A stretch of 64,000 nt of DNA, from positions 1 through 64,000 of the forward strand of contig CAMCQR010000003.1 in the NCBI GenBank assembly GCA_945877115.1, written 5' to 3'. The DNA comes from Synechococcus sp. UW140. GTDB lineage: Bacteria; Cyanobacteriota; Cyanobacteriia; PCC-6307; Cyanobiaceae. The position numbers and the translations under genes are program-made. Numbering within the stretch: the stretch's first letter is position 1; each line of letters begins with the position of its first letter. Below are positions 21,118 through 30,383 of the stretch, piece after piece. Under the pieces are notes generated by a model, which saw only the letters and a list, made by a program, of their open reading frames with translations, ran no database searches and had not been told where the DNA came from.

Positions 21118-22287
21118 TCAGGCCTCGGAGGGCCCGGTATCGGCAGGCCCACGCCCCTGGCTGCCGGGGCGATTCAGGACCAGTTGGTCCCGGTGGACCA
21201 CCTCCTCGCTGATCGCCCCCAACCGTTCACGGATCTCCTCACTGCTCAGCCCCAGAATCTGGCGCAATTCATCACTGCTGAACTCACTCAAACCGCGGCC
21301 CAGCTCCCGGCCATCGGGGGCCAGCAGGCGCACCGGCTGCTGGCGGGAGAAAGACCCCTCCACCGCCTTGATGCCTACCGCCAACAGGGAGGCACCCTTG
21401 TGGACCAGGGCCCGCTCCGCCCCGGCGTCGAGCCGCAGGCTGCCGGCCGGCAGCAGGGCATGGGCCAGCCAACCCTTGCGATCGGAAAGGGGGGTCAGGC
21501 TGGGATGAAACAGGGTGCCAACGGGGTCACCAGCCAACAGGGCATCGAGCACCGTCGGATCCCGGCCATCGGCCAGTCGCACCTTCACTCCACTGGCGGT
21601 GGCGATGCGGGCGGCCGTGAGTTTGGTCCCCATGCCTCCGGTACCCCAACGGCCCCCATCCCCCGCCACCCCCTGGAGCTGGTCGATCTGCTCAGGGCCC
21701 CATACCTCCAGAATCGGCCGTGCCTGGGGATCAAGGCGGGGATCGCCCGAATAAAGCCGGTCGACATCGGTCAGGAGCACCAGCTCCTGGGCCCCGACCG
21801 CTACCGCCACCAGAGCCGAGAGGGTGTCGTTATCGCCGAAGCGGAGCTCATCGGTGGCGAGGGTGTCGTTTTCGTTGATGATCGGAATGACCCCCCAGGC
21901 GAGCAATTGCTCCAGGGTGCGACAAGCCCGCCGGTAGCGGCCCCTGGAGGCCAGATCACCCCGGGTCAGCAGCACCTGGGCCACCGTCAGCCCCCGCACG
22001 GCAAAGGCATCTTGATAAAGGGCCATCAGGTGGCCCTGGCCGACGGCCGCCGCCGCCTGCAACGCCACCACATCGCTGGGGCGACGGGCAAGGGCCAGCG
22101 CCTGGCAGCCCAGACCGACCGCACCACTGGTCACCAGGGCAAAAACATCGCCCATCTGGCGCCGGCGGGCCAGACTGGCCGCCAGGTCAGCAATGACAGC
22201 AGCGGTGGGCCGCTGGCTGTCTCCCCGCAGGAGACTGGTGCCCACCTTGATCACGCGGCGCTGCCGGTCTGGATGGGCGAGCTCCAT
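21118..22287 (-). CDS. proB: Glutamate 5-kinase
   Basis: RVIKVGTSLL, VTSGAVGLGCQAL, PIINENDTLATDELRFGDNDTLSALVA, LLTDVDRLYSGDPR; C-terminal PUA-like domain. Confidence 0.97.
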   Translation of the reverse strand: MELAHPDRQRRVIKVGTSLLRGDSQRPTAAVIADLAASLARRRQMGDVFALVTSGAVGLGCQALALARRPSDVVALQAAAAVGQGHLMALYQDAFAVRGLTVAQVLLTRGDLASRGRYRRACRTLEQLLAWGVIPIINENDTLATDELRFGDNDTLSALVAVAVGAQELVLLTDVDRLYSGDPRLDPQARPILEVWGPEQIDQLQGVAGDGGRWGTGGMGTKLTAARIATASGVKVRLADGRDPTVLDALLAGDPVGTLFHPSLTPLSDRKGWLAHALLPAGSLRLDAGAERALVHKGASLLAVGIKAVEGSFSRQQPVRLLAPDGRELGRGLSEFSSDELRQILGLSSEEIRERLGAISEEVVHRDQLVLNRPGSQGRGPADTGPSEA

Positions 22288-22808
22288 CAGAAAGGAGTGG
22301 TGCCCAACCAGCGGGCCATGCGCAATTCCAGATTCTGAACCCGGTCATGGCGACAGGGTTGGCCGGCCGGATCAATCGGTTTGACGAGCACGGTGAACAG
22401 ACCCAGCCGATTACCCGCCAGCACATCGGTGAACAAACGATCCCCGAGCAGGGCAACCTGGGAGGGGGGCAATCCGAGATCGTCGATCACCCGCCTGAGG
22501 GCACCCCGCCGAGGTTTGGCGGCGGAAATGGTGAAGGGCAAACCGAGTGGTTCGGCCACGGAGGCGATGCGCCTTCGACTGGGGTTATTGCTCAACAGGT
22601 GGATGGGCATCTGAAGCTGGGCCTGCCGCAGCCAGGATTCGGCACTGGGCGGTATCTCCGACTGCCGAAGGGGCAACAGGGTGCGGTCGACATCAATCAC
22701 AAGGGCACGGATCGGTTGGCAGGCCCGGTGCACAAGCTCCTCAAGGGATAGATGGGCCACCGTGGTTGACGGAGCCCAACCTGGGGTGAGGAGCTTGGCC
22801 AACATCAA
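22287..22808 (-). CDS. YqeG family HAD IIIA-type phosphatase
   Basis: ALVIDVDRTLLPL, HLLSNNPSRRRI, AKPRRGALRRVI...QVALLGDRLFTDVLAGNRLGL. Confidence 0.92.
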   Translation of the reverse strand: MMLAKLLTPGWAPSTTVAHLSLEELVHRACQPIRALVIDVDRTLLPLRQSEIPPSAESWLRQAQLQMPIHLLSNNPSRRRIASVAEPLGLPFTISAAKPRRGALRRVIDDLGLPPSQVALLGDRLFTDVLAGNRLGLFTVLVKPIDPAGQPCRHDRVQNLELRMARWLGTTPF

Positions 22809-23356
22809 TCGTCGCTCTCCCGTTCATCCAGTTCGGCTTCGATGCGAGGTTGAACCCGATCGAATTCCTCCCCTTCCACAACCACAGCGCCGTCAGGGGT
22901 GAGACGGGCAACAACAAAGAAAGGATCGAGGGGGATGTACAAGCCGTACTCCTCCTCGTCCACCATGAAACTCACCAAGAGTTCATAGGTATCGCTGTCG
23001 TCATCGCCGTCTTCGTCTTCATCGAGGTCCTCCGGTTCCGGTTCGTCCAGTTCGCCATTCACCGTGAGGCTTACGGCCGACCGCACCAACGTGAGGTCGT
23101 GCTCCTGGAGAACCACATCGGCCACCGAGAGCACCGGCTCGGTGGCCTGAAGCGTTTCGATCAGTTCGGGCTCCTCATCGTCGCGCAGGCGAAACAGGCA
23201 GACCGGGGTGTCCACAGGCGTGAGCAGCGCGTAATCATGGCCATCTAGGGGAATCAGTTCTTCCAGGAAGCAGAGCAACTGACGTCCATTGGAGTCGCTC
23301 ACCAGAACGGTGGGCACATCTCCCGTACCCGTCATCTCTGGTTGGTCGGTGGTCAT
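22805..23356 (-). CDS. DUF3727 domain-containing protein
   Basis: LLCFLEELIPLDGHDYALLTPVDTPVCLF and acidic linker before EYGLYIPLDPFFVVAR. Confidence 0.8.
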   Translation of the reverse strand: MTTDQPEMTGTGDVPTVLVSDSNGRQLLCFLEELIPLDGHDYALLTPVDTPVCLFRLRDDEEPELIETLQATEPVLSVADVVLQEHDLTLVRSAVSLTVNGELDEPEPEDLDEDEDGDDDSDTYELLVSFMVDEEEYGLYIPLDPFFVVARLTPDGAVVVEGEEFDRVQPRIEAELDERESDD

Positions 23357-23880
23357 GGCAGAACGACTGAGGGACCCTCAGGATGGATGGGATGGGCTGG
23401 AGGCGAACGCAGGGGCGTCGCAGTGGCGAGGGGCTGGGGCAACGGCCCCTCCCTTAGCCATTGTTCCAGCAACAGGGCAGCACTGGCACTATCAAGGCGG
23501 CCGGTGCGGTCACCGTGAAGACCGTATCGCTCTGCCGCCATCTGGGTGCTGGTGTGCTCGTTCACCCAGGCCAAGGGAAGTTCCAAACCTGCCGCAGCCA
23601 GGGCCTCGGCAAGCCTCAGCCCGTAACGACGGCAATGACGGGCCTGCTGGGTATCCCTCTGGGTGGCGTCAAGGGGCAAGCCCACGACAAGAACCTGCAC
23701 CCGCCGTTGACGGGCCAGGGTGGCAATGGCCTGGAGATCAACGTCGAAATGCTGACGATGCAATGGGGCCAGGGGGGTCACCGTGATGCCGAGGGGGTCA
23801 CAACCAGCCAAGCCGATGCGGCGGTGGCCCACATCCAGGGCCAGGGCCGAGCAGGGTTGGGGGGCTCCCATCAGGACCAT
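23353..23880 (-). CDS. ruvX: Holliday junction resolvase RuvX (YqgF)
   Basis: ALDVGHRRIGLAGCDPLGITVTPL, VVGLPL, LAWVNEHTSTQMA, DSASAALLLEQWL. Confidence 0.95.
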   Translation of the reverse strand: MVLMGAPQPCSALALDVGHRRIGLAGCDPLGITVTPLAPLHRQHFDVDLQAIATLARQRRVQVLVVGLPLDATQRDTQQARHCRRYGLRLAEALAAAGLELPLAWVNEHTSTQMAAERYGLHGDRTGRLDSASAALLLEQWLREGPLPQPLATATPLRSPPAHPIHPEGPSVVLP

Positions 23881-25002
23881 TCAGCGTGGTCCCACGGGAG
23901 TCGGCAGAGTGCGGCGCCGTGGTTGGAACGGTTCCAAGATGGCTTCTAATCGCCGGGCGGCTTCCCTGGCAGGGGGGGAGGGTTGGCGGCGCCAGAGACT
24001 TCGTCCCATCAAGACTTGCTCCCCATGGCCTTGGGCCCCCAGCTGCTCAAGCCAGAGGTGGCGCACCCGATCGGAAAGCTCGACCCGCAACCACAGGGGT
24101 TGGCCGGGCCGACTGAGGTGATGCAGCAACAGGGCGGTTTGCGGGCCAATCAACGCTTCACGACCGGGCATCACCGAAAGTTCAACGAGTTGCCCCCCCT
24201 CCGGCTGATCAGCCAGCCAGCGGACCCCGGCCACCGCCTCCCGGCGAATGGCATCGACAAGCATCCAGCCCCGGGCGCCGCTCTGATCGAGCAGATCCTC
24301 ACAACGGCGATCGAGGATCTGGCGCAGCTGGGCCGGGCAGGCAGCCTGTTCGAGGTGCCAAAGCTGGGGGGCGGTATGGCGGTTAAGGGGCAGCAATTCG
24401 AGGCCCGGAGCCAGGGCCGGCGCCGGGCCATTCGCCTGCCAACACCAGAGAGCATCCCGCCTCAAGGGCTGGAACCCCTGCTGTCTCAGGGCCGCCAGAC
24501 GGGGGGTATCCAGGCTTGAGGTGGTAGCAATCCAGCTGCAGGCTCCCCGACCCCGCTGGATGGCTTCGCGCAGCAAGGCTGCTGTCAGGGCAGCGTCGCT
24601 GGGCAGGCCAGGCCCCCCAAGCGAATCCTGGGCAAGCCTCAGGTGCTGGACCTCCCAAGAGCTACCGCTGCGGTTGAGGCGGCGAGTCACGATGATGCCG
24701 AAAAGCTGGGGGCGGCCGGACTGATCGCGCCATAGGGCCACGTGAACCCGGGGAGCCAGGCAACGTCTGGAGGAGACGGCGGCAATCAACCGATCGGGAA
24801 CACCAAGCAGCAGGGCGCGCTGCAGCAGGGGTTGGAGCGGCACAAAGGCCCGATCATGTAACAGTGGAATATGCCATCCCTGCAAGGGCTCAACTCCCCA
24901 ACTGGGTTCGGATCCGGGCAACCTCTCCGGCACTGGCCTGGCGAGGGCCCGTTGGAGGTCCGGCTGAATCCCGACAGCAGCAGCGATGACAGGAGACGGC
25001 AC
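23881..25002 (-). CDS. Conserved hypothetical, GNAT-like
   Basis: 373-aa ORF in the ruvX gene set with weak N-acetyltransferase-like pattern. Confidence 0.55.
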   Translation of the reverse strand: MPSPVIAAAVGIQPDLQRALARPVPERLPGSEPSWGVEPLQGWHIPLLHDRAFVPLQPLLQRALLLGVPDRLIAAVSSRRCLAPRVHVALWRDQSGRPQLFGIIVTRRLNRSGSSWEVQHLRLAQDSLGGPGLPSDAALTAALLREAIQRGRGACSWIATTSSLDTPRLAALRQQGFQPLRRDALWCWQANGPAPALAPGLELLPLNRHTAPQLWHLEQAACPAQLRQILDRRCEDLLDQSGARGWMLVDAIRREAVAGVRWLADQPEGGQLVELSVMPGREALIGPQTALLLHHLSRPGQPLWLRVELSDRVRHLWLEQLGAQGHGEQVLMGRSLWRRQPSPPAREAARRLEAILEPFQPRRRTLPTPVGPR

Positions 25003-25074
25003 AGGGACGTGGGAGGGCGATGGCGATTGGCTTAAATTGTAGGCGGATCAGACCCAGGGGTAGCCAGCGCGCCC

Positions 25075-26253
25075 TTAGTTCGGACGCACAAGCACCAAGG
25101 GGGTTCGTTCGTTGGCATTTCCAGCTGGATTGGGCCGCAGGGCCCGATGCAGCAATTCCTCATCGCAGCCTTGGCTGGAGGCCAGGACCTTGACGCGTCC
25201 CAGGTCATTGACATCAACGACGGCAACCGCCACGCCGAGATCGGCGGCCATCCGGTTGCAAAAATGTTCGGAATCGGCAGGACCGAGGACCAGGGTCTGG
25301 TCGTAGGGGGGGGTCGTGCCGGTGATGTCGTCGATCAGGCGAGCCTGGTCGCCGGCGAGGCGATAAAAGACCCCCTTGATGCCCACCGCCTTGAGGGCGG
25401 TACCAGCCATCCAGGCCACCAGCACCCGGGCCGGCCCGACGATGTCGATAAGCGATTGGAGTCCGCAGGCGGTCGCCAGGCTGCTGGTGGGGTGAAAGAC
25501 GCGGCAGAGCAGCCTGGCCAGGGCGGAGGGCTCCACCGTTTCGGGGTGATGGTATTGACCCTGCATCACGGCCAGCGGGGTCTCGCCGATGGTCAGCACA
25601 TCCCCACTGCGGCGCAGGCCATTGGTGTAGCGCTCCAGCACCTCCCGGGGGTCATCCAGAACCCCGAGCAGGTGGGTACGCACCGGTAAAACCCGGCAGT
25701 CCTCACCGGTGCGCCAGGGGGCCGTTGCCGGGTCGAGGGGTTCGGGCTTCTGGATCGGCACCAAAATGGCATCGCGCCGTTGCAGACGTCCAAAAGGGCC
25801 GTAATTGATCCAGAAAATTTCCAACCAGGCCGTGTCCACCAGACCCTCCAGGTCAACCCCGGCCGGGCCGATCACGCGGACCTGCACCCGCGCCCGGGTG
25901 CTCTTGCGGCCCTTGACGATGTAGGCGGCCCAGTAACCATCTGGGCGCGTTTGCTCATCGGGATGCTCGGCGATCACCCGGCTTTCGCAGCTGACTCCGG
26001 CCAGATCACCCCGACCCAGAAGCACCGGCTGCACCCTGATTTCAGGCACAAAAACCTCCATCCGGGGGTGGGGATTGCGGATGGTGATCTCCCCGATGAC
26101 TTCAAGACCTTGGGCACGACGCTTGACCTGGAATGCGCCTGGGATCAACTGCAGGGGGGATGAGGGGCGCAGCCGATGGCGCAGCTCAAGCCAGAGCAGG
26201 CTGAGGCCAAACAGCAGGGCAAGGATCAGCAGCAGGGAGAAAAGCAGCGGCAA
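25075..26253 (-). CDS. F420-0:gamma-glutamyl ligase-like cyanobacterial protein
   Basis: N-terminal TM, GETPLAVMQGQYHHPETV, VGIKGVFYRLAGDQARLIDDITGTTPPYDQTLVLGP. Confidence 0.7.
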   Translation of the reverse strand: MPLLFSLLLILALLFGLSLLWLELRHRLRPSSPLQLIPGAFQVKRRAQGLEVIGEITIRNPHPRMEVFVPEIRVQPVLLGRGDLAGVSCESRVIAEHPDEQTRPDGYWAAYIVKGRKSTRARVQVRVIGPAGVDLEGLVDTAWLEIFWINYGPFGRLQRRDAILVPIQKPEPLDPATAPWRTGEDCRVLPVRTHLLGVLDDPREVLERYTNGLRRSGDVLTIGETPLAVMQGQYHHPETVEPSALARLLCRVFHPTSSLATACGLQSLIDIVGPARVLVAWMAGTALKAVGIKGVFYRLAGDQARLIDDITGTTPPYDQTLVLGPADSEHFCNRMAADLGVAVAVVDVNDLGRVKVLASSQGCDEELLHRALRPNPAGNANERTPLVLVRPN

Positions 26254-26338
26254 GCGTCAAGAAAAGAATGCATCTGGCGGAGCGTAGATGCCGCCGCGGC
26301 CCTAGGTTCCGCACCATGGCACCGGCAAGGCGACTGGC

Positions 26339-27709
26339 ATGCGCAAAACCTTTGTTCTCGATACCAATGTCCTGCTGCATGACCCCCTGGCCCTGACCCG
26401 TTTTGAAGACAACGCGGTTGTCGTGCCCATCGAAGTGGTCGAGGAAATCGACCGCTTCAAGCGCGACCCCTCGGAGAAAGGCCGCAACGCCCGCCAGGTG
26501 TCCCGTTTACTTGATGAGCTCCGCCAAAAGGGCAACCTGGCGGCAGGGGTATCCATCAACAAGGGCAGCGGCGGCACCCTGCAGGTGGTGTTCTGCCGCA
26601 GTGAAACCCTGAGCCAACTGCCGCCGGAGCTGAAGGGCGGCAGCGGGGACAACAACATCCTGGCGGTGGCCCTGGAACAGCGCCTCCATCAGGTGGTAGG
26701 CAGCCACCCGCCGGTGGTCCTGGTCACTAAGGACACCAATCTGCGCATCAAGGCCGATGCCGTGGGCCTGATCGCCCAGGACTACAACACCGACAAGGTC
26801 GACATCGCCGACCTCTATCCGGGCTGCTGCGAGATCTGGACCAGCGCTGACCAGATGGACCGGGTTAAGGAGATCGGCGGACTAGCCCTGGCCGCTCTGG
26901 GGTCCGAAGCTGGCCTCCTCCAGGCCAACGAAGGGGTGACCCTGGTAGATCGCAACCAGCCAAGCCACACTTTGTTGGCTCGATACCACGCACCTACAGC
27001 GGCTTTGTTGCCCCTGCAGCGGGCCGGCAAGGCCCGCATCGGCCGCATCCAGGCCCGCAACCGCGAACAGACCTTCGCCCTCGACCTGCTGCTGGACCCC
27101 GATGTGCCCCTCGTCACCCTGGTGGGCATGGCCGGCACCGGCAAAACGTTGCTGGCCCTGGCAGCAGGACTGAACCAGGTGGCCGACGAGCGACTCTATG
27201 ACCGCCTCCTGGTGACGCGACCGGTGATTCCCCTGGGTAGAGATATGGGTTATCTCCCTGGAGATCTAGAGGAAAAAATGGGGCCCTGGATGCAACCCAT
27301 CATCGACAATCTCGATTATCTGCTGGGTGCTGATGAGCCCTCTGGCAGCCGATCGAGTCAACGTTCACCCCGCAATAGCTGGGCCGATCTCAAGGGCATG
27401 GGCCTCCTGGAAGTGGAGGCAATTAGTTATATCCGTGGCCGTTCGATTCCCCGACAGTACATGGTGGTCGATGAGGCCCAGAACCTTACACCCCATGAGA
27501 TCAAAACCATTGTGACCCGCGTTGGTGAAGGCACCAAAATTGTAGTGACAGGCGATCCCTATCAAATCGACAATCCCTACGTCGATGCCGAGAGCAATGG
27601 CCTCACCTGGTTGGTTGAACGCTTCAAAGGCCAAACCCTGGCTGGCCACGTCTCGCTGATGCGCGGCGAACGCTCGCCCTTGGCGGAACTGGCTGCCAAG
27701 TTGCTCTGA
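26339..27709 (+). CDS. PIN domain-PhoH family ATPase
   Basis: PIN start (KTFVLDTNVLLHDP...VVVPIEVVEEIDRFK), VGMAGTGKTLLALAAGL, QYMVVDEAQNLTPHEIKTIVTRVGEGTKIVVTGDPYQID. Confidence 0.95.
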   Translation: MRKTFVLDTNVLLHDPLALTRFEDNAVVVPIEVVEEIDRFKRDPSEKGRNARQVSRLLDELRQKGNLAAGVSINKGSGGTLQVVFCRSETLSQLPPELKGGSGDNNILAVALEQRLHQVVGSHPPVVLVTKDTNLRIKADAVGLIAQDYNTDKVDIADLYPGCCEIWTSADQMDRVKEIGGLALAALGSEAGLLQANEGVTLVDRNQPSHTLLARYHAPTAALLPLQRAGKARIGRIQARNREQTFALDLLLDPDVPLVTLVGMAGTGKTLLALAAGLNQVADERLYDRLLVTRPVIPLGRDMGYLPGDLEEKMGPWMQPIIDNLDYLLGADEPSGSRSSQRSPRNSWADLKGMGLLEVEAISYIRGRSIPRQYMVVDEAQNLTPHEIKTIVTRVGEGTKIVVTGDPYQIDNPYVDAESNGLTWLVERFKGQTLAGHVSLMRGERSPLAELAAKLL

Positions 27710-27729
27710 CCACGCTGTCTGCTGCAGCC

Positions 27730-28728
27730 ATGGCATGCTGGTCCGAGGAATTTGATAGATCGGTGATGGGCTCCGGCCGGTTAACACCCCTGGGCCGACT
27801 TTGGGCCTGGACATCCACCCTGAGCCTGGTCCTTGCGCTGGGTCCAGCCATGGGCGCCCCCAGCCTGGAAGCCCAGGCGCCCCAAGCCCGCGCCGCCCCG
27901 ATCGCCGCTGATGCATACGCCCAGAAGGACACCCGCGATGTGGTGGCCCTTGTCGAAGCGGCCGCCGAGGAAGTCAGACTGCATGGCAGTGACGCCTTCG
28001 CCAGCTTGCGGGTCAAGGGAAGCCGCTGGTTCCAGGACGATCGCTATGTTTTTATCCTGGGTGCCGATGGCAACAGTGTCGTCTACCCGCCCGATCCCAA
28101 GAGCGAAGGTCTCAGCTTTCTCGGCTTCCAGGACCTTGGCGGCAAGCCCTTCGGACGCCAGTTCCTGGAGGTGGCCAACAGCCCGGAGGCAAGGGGCTGG
28201 GTCCACTATCAATGGCGTAAACCCAACCGATCCGACCGCCGACCGGTCTGGAAATCCACCTATCTGATGGCCGTCACCGCACCATCCGGCCAGCGTTATT
28301 TGGTGTTGTCGGGTCTCTACGAACCGCAGATCGAGAGGGCCTTCATCGTGCAGCAGGTCGATTCGGCGGCACGCCTGCTGCAGCGCCAAGGTCGTTCCGC
28401 CTTCGCCACCCTGCGGGATCGCCGTGGACCCTATTTTTTTCATGACACCTATGTCTTTGTGGACACACCGGCTGGGGTTGAACTCTTGAACCCCGCCTTT
28501 GCCGAAGTCGAAGGCCGCAACATCCTGCAACTCAAGGACAAAAACGGTAAAGCCATGGTCAGGGATTACATCAACGTGGCCATGCAGCAAGGCTTTGGCT
28601 GGGTTGAGTATTACTGGCCCCGACCCGACGCTTCCAAGTTGCCAGAACGCAAGACCACCTACGTCCGACGGGTGCAATTGCCCGATGGTGAAGTCCTGAT
28701 TGTCGGCTCCGGCCTCTACTCCCCCTGA
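27730..28728 (+). CDS. Exported tandem single-Cache domain protein
   Basis: Signal-like N-terminus then two similar units (GSRWFQDDRYVFILGADGNSVVYPPD / GPYFFHDTYVFVDTPAGVELLNPAF) with Cache-type pattern. Confidence 0.75.
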   Translation: MACWSEEFDRSVMGSGRLTPLGRLWAWTSTLSLVLALGPAMGAPSLEAQAPQARAAPIAADAYAQKDTRDVVALVEAAAEEVRLHGSDAFASLRVKGSRWFQDDRYVFILGADGNSVVYPPDPKSEGLSFLGFQDLGGKPFGRQFLEVANSPEARGWVHYQWRKPNRSDRRPVWKSTYLMAVTAPSGQRYLVLSGLYEPQIERAFIVQQVDSAARLLQRQGRSAFATLRDRRGPYFFHDTYVFVDTPAGVELLNPAFAEVEGRNILQLKDKNGKAMVRDYINVAMQQGFGWVEYYWPRPDASKLPERKTTYVRRVQLPDGEVLIVGSGLYSP

Positions 28729-28796
28729 GCAACCTCACCGCCCCACCACCGTCGTCTTCCAGCCGCCGCCCGCAACGATCGGTCTGGACCGCGGCC

Positions 28797-30383
28797 TTGG
28801 CCTTCGGCGTAATCGGATTGGCGATCCAGCTGTGGCGGATCGCCAGTCTTACCGCCTCCTACGACCAGGGCATCTTTCTGCAGGCGCTGTGGAACGGTCT
28901 GGCGGGTCACCCGTTCGAGAGCACCCTTTCCTCCCAGCTCTCAGATGCCGTCATCCGTGGCGGCCTTGCCCCCCAGGTCGGCTACCACCGGCTAGGCCAA
29001 CATTTCACGCCCATCCTTGCCCTCTGGATTCCCCTGGTGGGTCTGCTGGGCCCCGTGGCCCTGCCCCTGGTCCAGGTGGGACTGGTTACGGGAGCCGGTC
29101 TGGCGCTGCACCGACTGGCGGCCCAGCGACTGGCCCCGGCCCTTGCCGCCCGCATGGCCTTCAGCTTCTACGGCGCCAATGCGGTCCTGGGTCCCACCTG
29201 GGGCAATTTCACCGACCTCTGCCAGTTACCCCTGCTGGTGTTTCTGTTGCTGATTGGACTGGAACGCCGTCGCTGGTTTCTGGCCCTGATTCCAGCCCTA
29301 CTCATGCCGCTGGTGCGAGAGGACACCGGCGTCGTCCTGGTGGGAATCGGGGTTTGGTTGTCACTGCGGCAACCCCAACGCTGGCCCCTGGCCCTGCTGT
29401 TGATGGGGTGGGGTGGCGGTTGGGTGCTGCTCGTGACCAACCAGCTGATGCCCCTGTTCAGCGACGACAATGCCCGGCGCTTCATGTTGGAGAACTTCGG
29501 CCAATACGTGCCGGGCAGCCAGCGCGCCTCCAGCCTGGAGGTGCTGCGCCAGGCCCTGGGCCAGCCCGGTGTGTTGCTGCATGAGCTGCTGGATCCACCC
29601 GATCAGACCCTGCGCTATCTGCTGGGCCAGGGCCTGCCCCTGCTGTTCGTGCCCCTGATCGCCGCCGACAGTTGGTTGCTGATGGGCTTGCCCCTACTGG
29701 GTCTCCTGCTGGCCCAGGGCAGCAACAACCCCCTCTCCATCACCATCCGCTACACCTTTTTGGTGATTCCAGGCCTGTTCGCCGGAACGGTGTTCTGGTG
29801 GCAGCGCCATGGCGCGGCGTTCGCCTCGAGGGGACTGCGGGGCTTCTGGACCGGAGCGGTGCTGCTGTCGCTGCTGTTCACCCTCACCAGCAACCCCCAC
29901 CGATCCCTGTCCTTTCTGGTGCCGGACAGCGTCAACCCCTGGGTGCATCGGTCCCTGGCTGAGCAATGGCAACACGCCCAGGCCGCCCGCTCCGCCCTGG
30001 CCCTGATTCCGCCCCAGAGCCCAGCTGCAGCTACCACCCACCTGGTACACCCCCTGGCCCGCCGGGAGGTCTTGGTGCGCTTCCCGGAATCGGTGACCTA
30101 CCTGGATCGCCAGGGCCAACTGCGGGCGGTGGACTGGATTGCCGCCGACCTGGGTCGCCTGCAGCGGTACGGGGTGGCCTTCAACGAAGACCGGGACATC
30201 CTGGAGACCAGCCTGAAACGGCTCCAAGAGCTTGGCAGCGCCTATGGGGTGCGCAGGGTCGTGGATGGGGTCGTGATTCTGGAGCGGGGTGGCCAGGATG
30301 GCCCCGGCGCCCGCCTCGCCCTCGAAAATCTACTTAAAGCATCGCCTCCGGCCGCACCAACCGATCGAAGTCATCGGCGCTGA
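28797..30383 (+). CDS. DUF2079 multi-TM membrane protein
   Basis: YDQGIFLQALWNGLAGHPFESTL...LGQHFTPILALWIPL and many TM helices; TTG start as listed, true start uncertain. Confidence 0.85.
   Translation: MAFGVIGLAIQLWRIASLTASYDQGIFLQALWNGLAGHPFESTLSSQLSDAVIRGGLAPQVGYHRLGQHFTPILALWIPLVGLLGPVALPLVQVGLVTGAGLALHRLAAQRLAPALAARMAFSFYGANAVLGPTWGNFTDLCQLPLLVFLLLIGLERRRWFLALIPALLMPLVREDTGVVLVGIGVWLSLRQPQRWPLALLLMGWGGGWVLLVTNQLMPLFSDDNARRFMLENFGQYVPGSQRASSLEVLRQALGQPGVLLHELLDPPDQTLRYLLGQGLPLLFVPLIAADSWLLMGLPLLGLLLAQGSNNPLSITIRYTFLVIPGLFAGTVFWWQRHGAAFASRGLRGFWTGAVLLSLLFTLTSNPHRSLSFLVPDSVNPWVHRSLAEQWQHAQAARSALALIPPQSPAAATTHLVHPLARREVLVRFPESVTYLDRQGQLRAVDWIAADLGRLQRYGVAFNEDRDILETSLKRLQELGSAYGVRRVVDGVVILERGGQDGPGARLALENLLKASPPAAPTDRSHRR

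Noticed and set aside
28700-29584. 294-aa plus-strand ORF overlapping the DUF2079 gene
   Set aside because: Pro/Gly/Arg-rich alternate frame; the DUF2079 frame has coherent TM helices.
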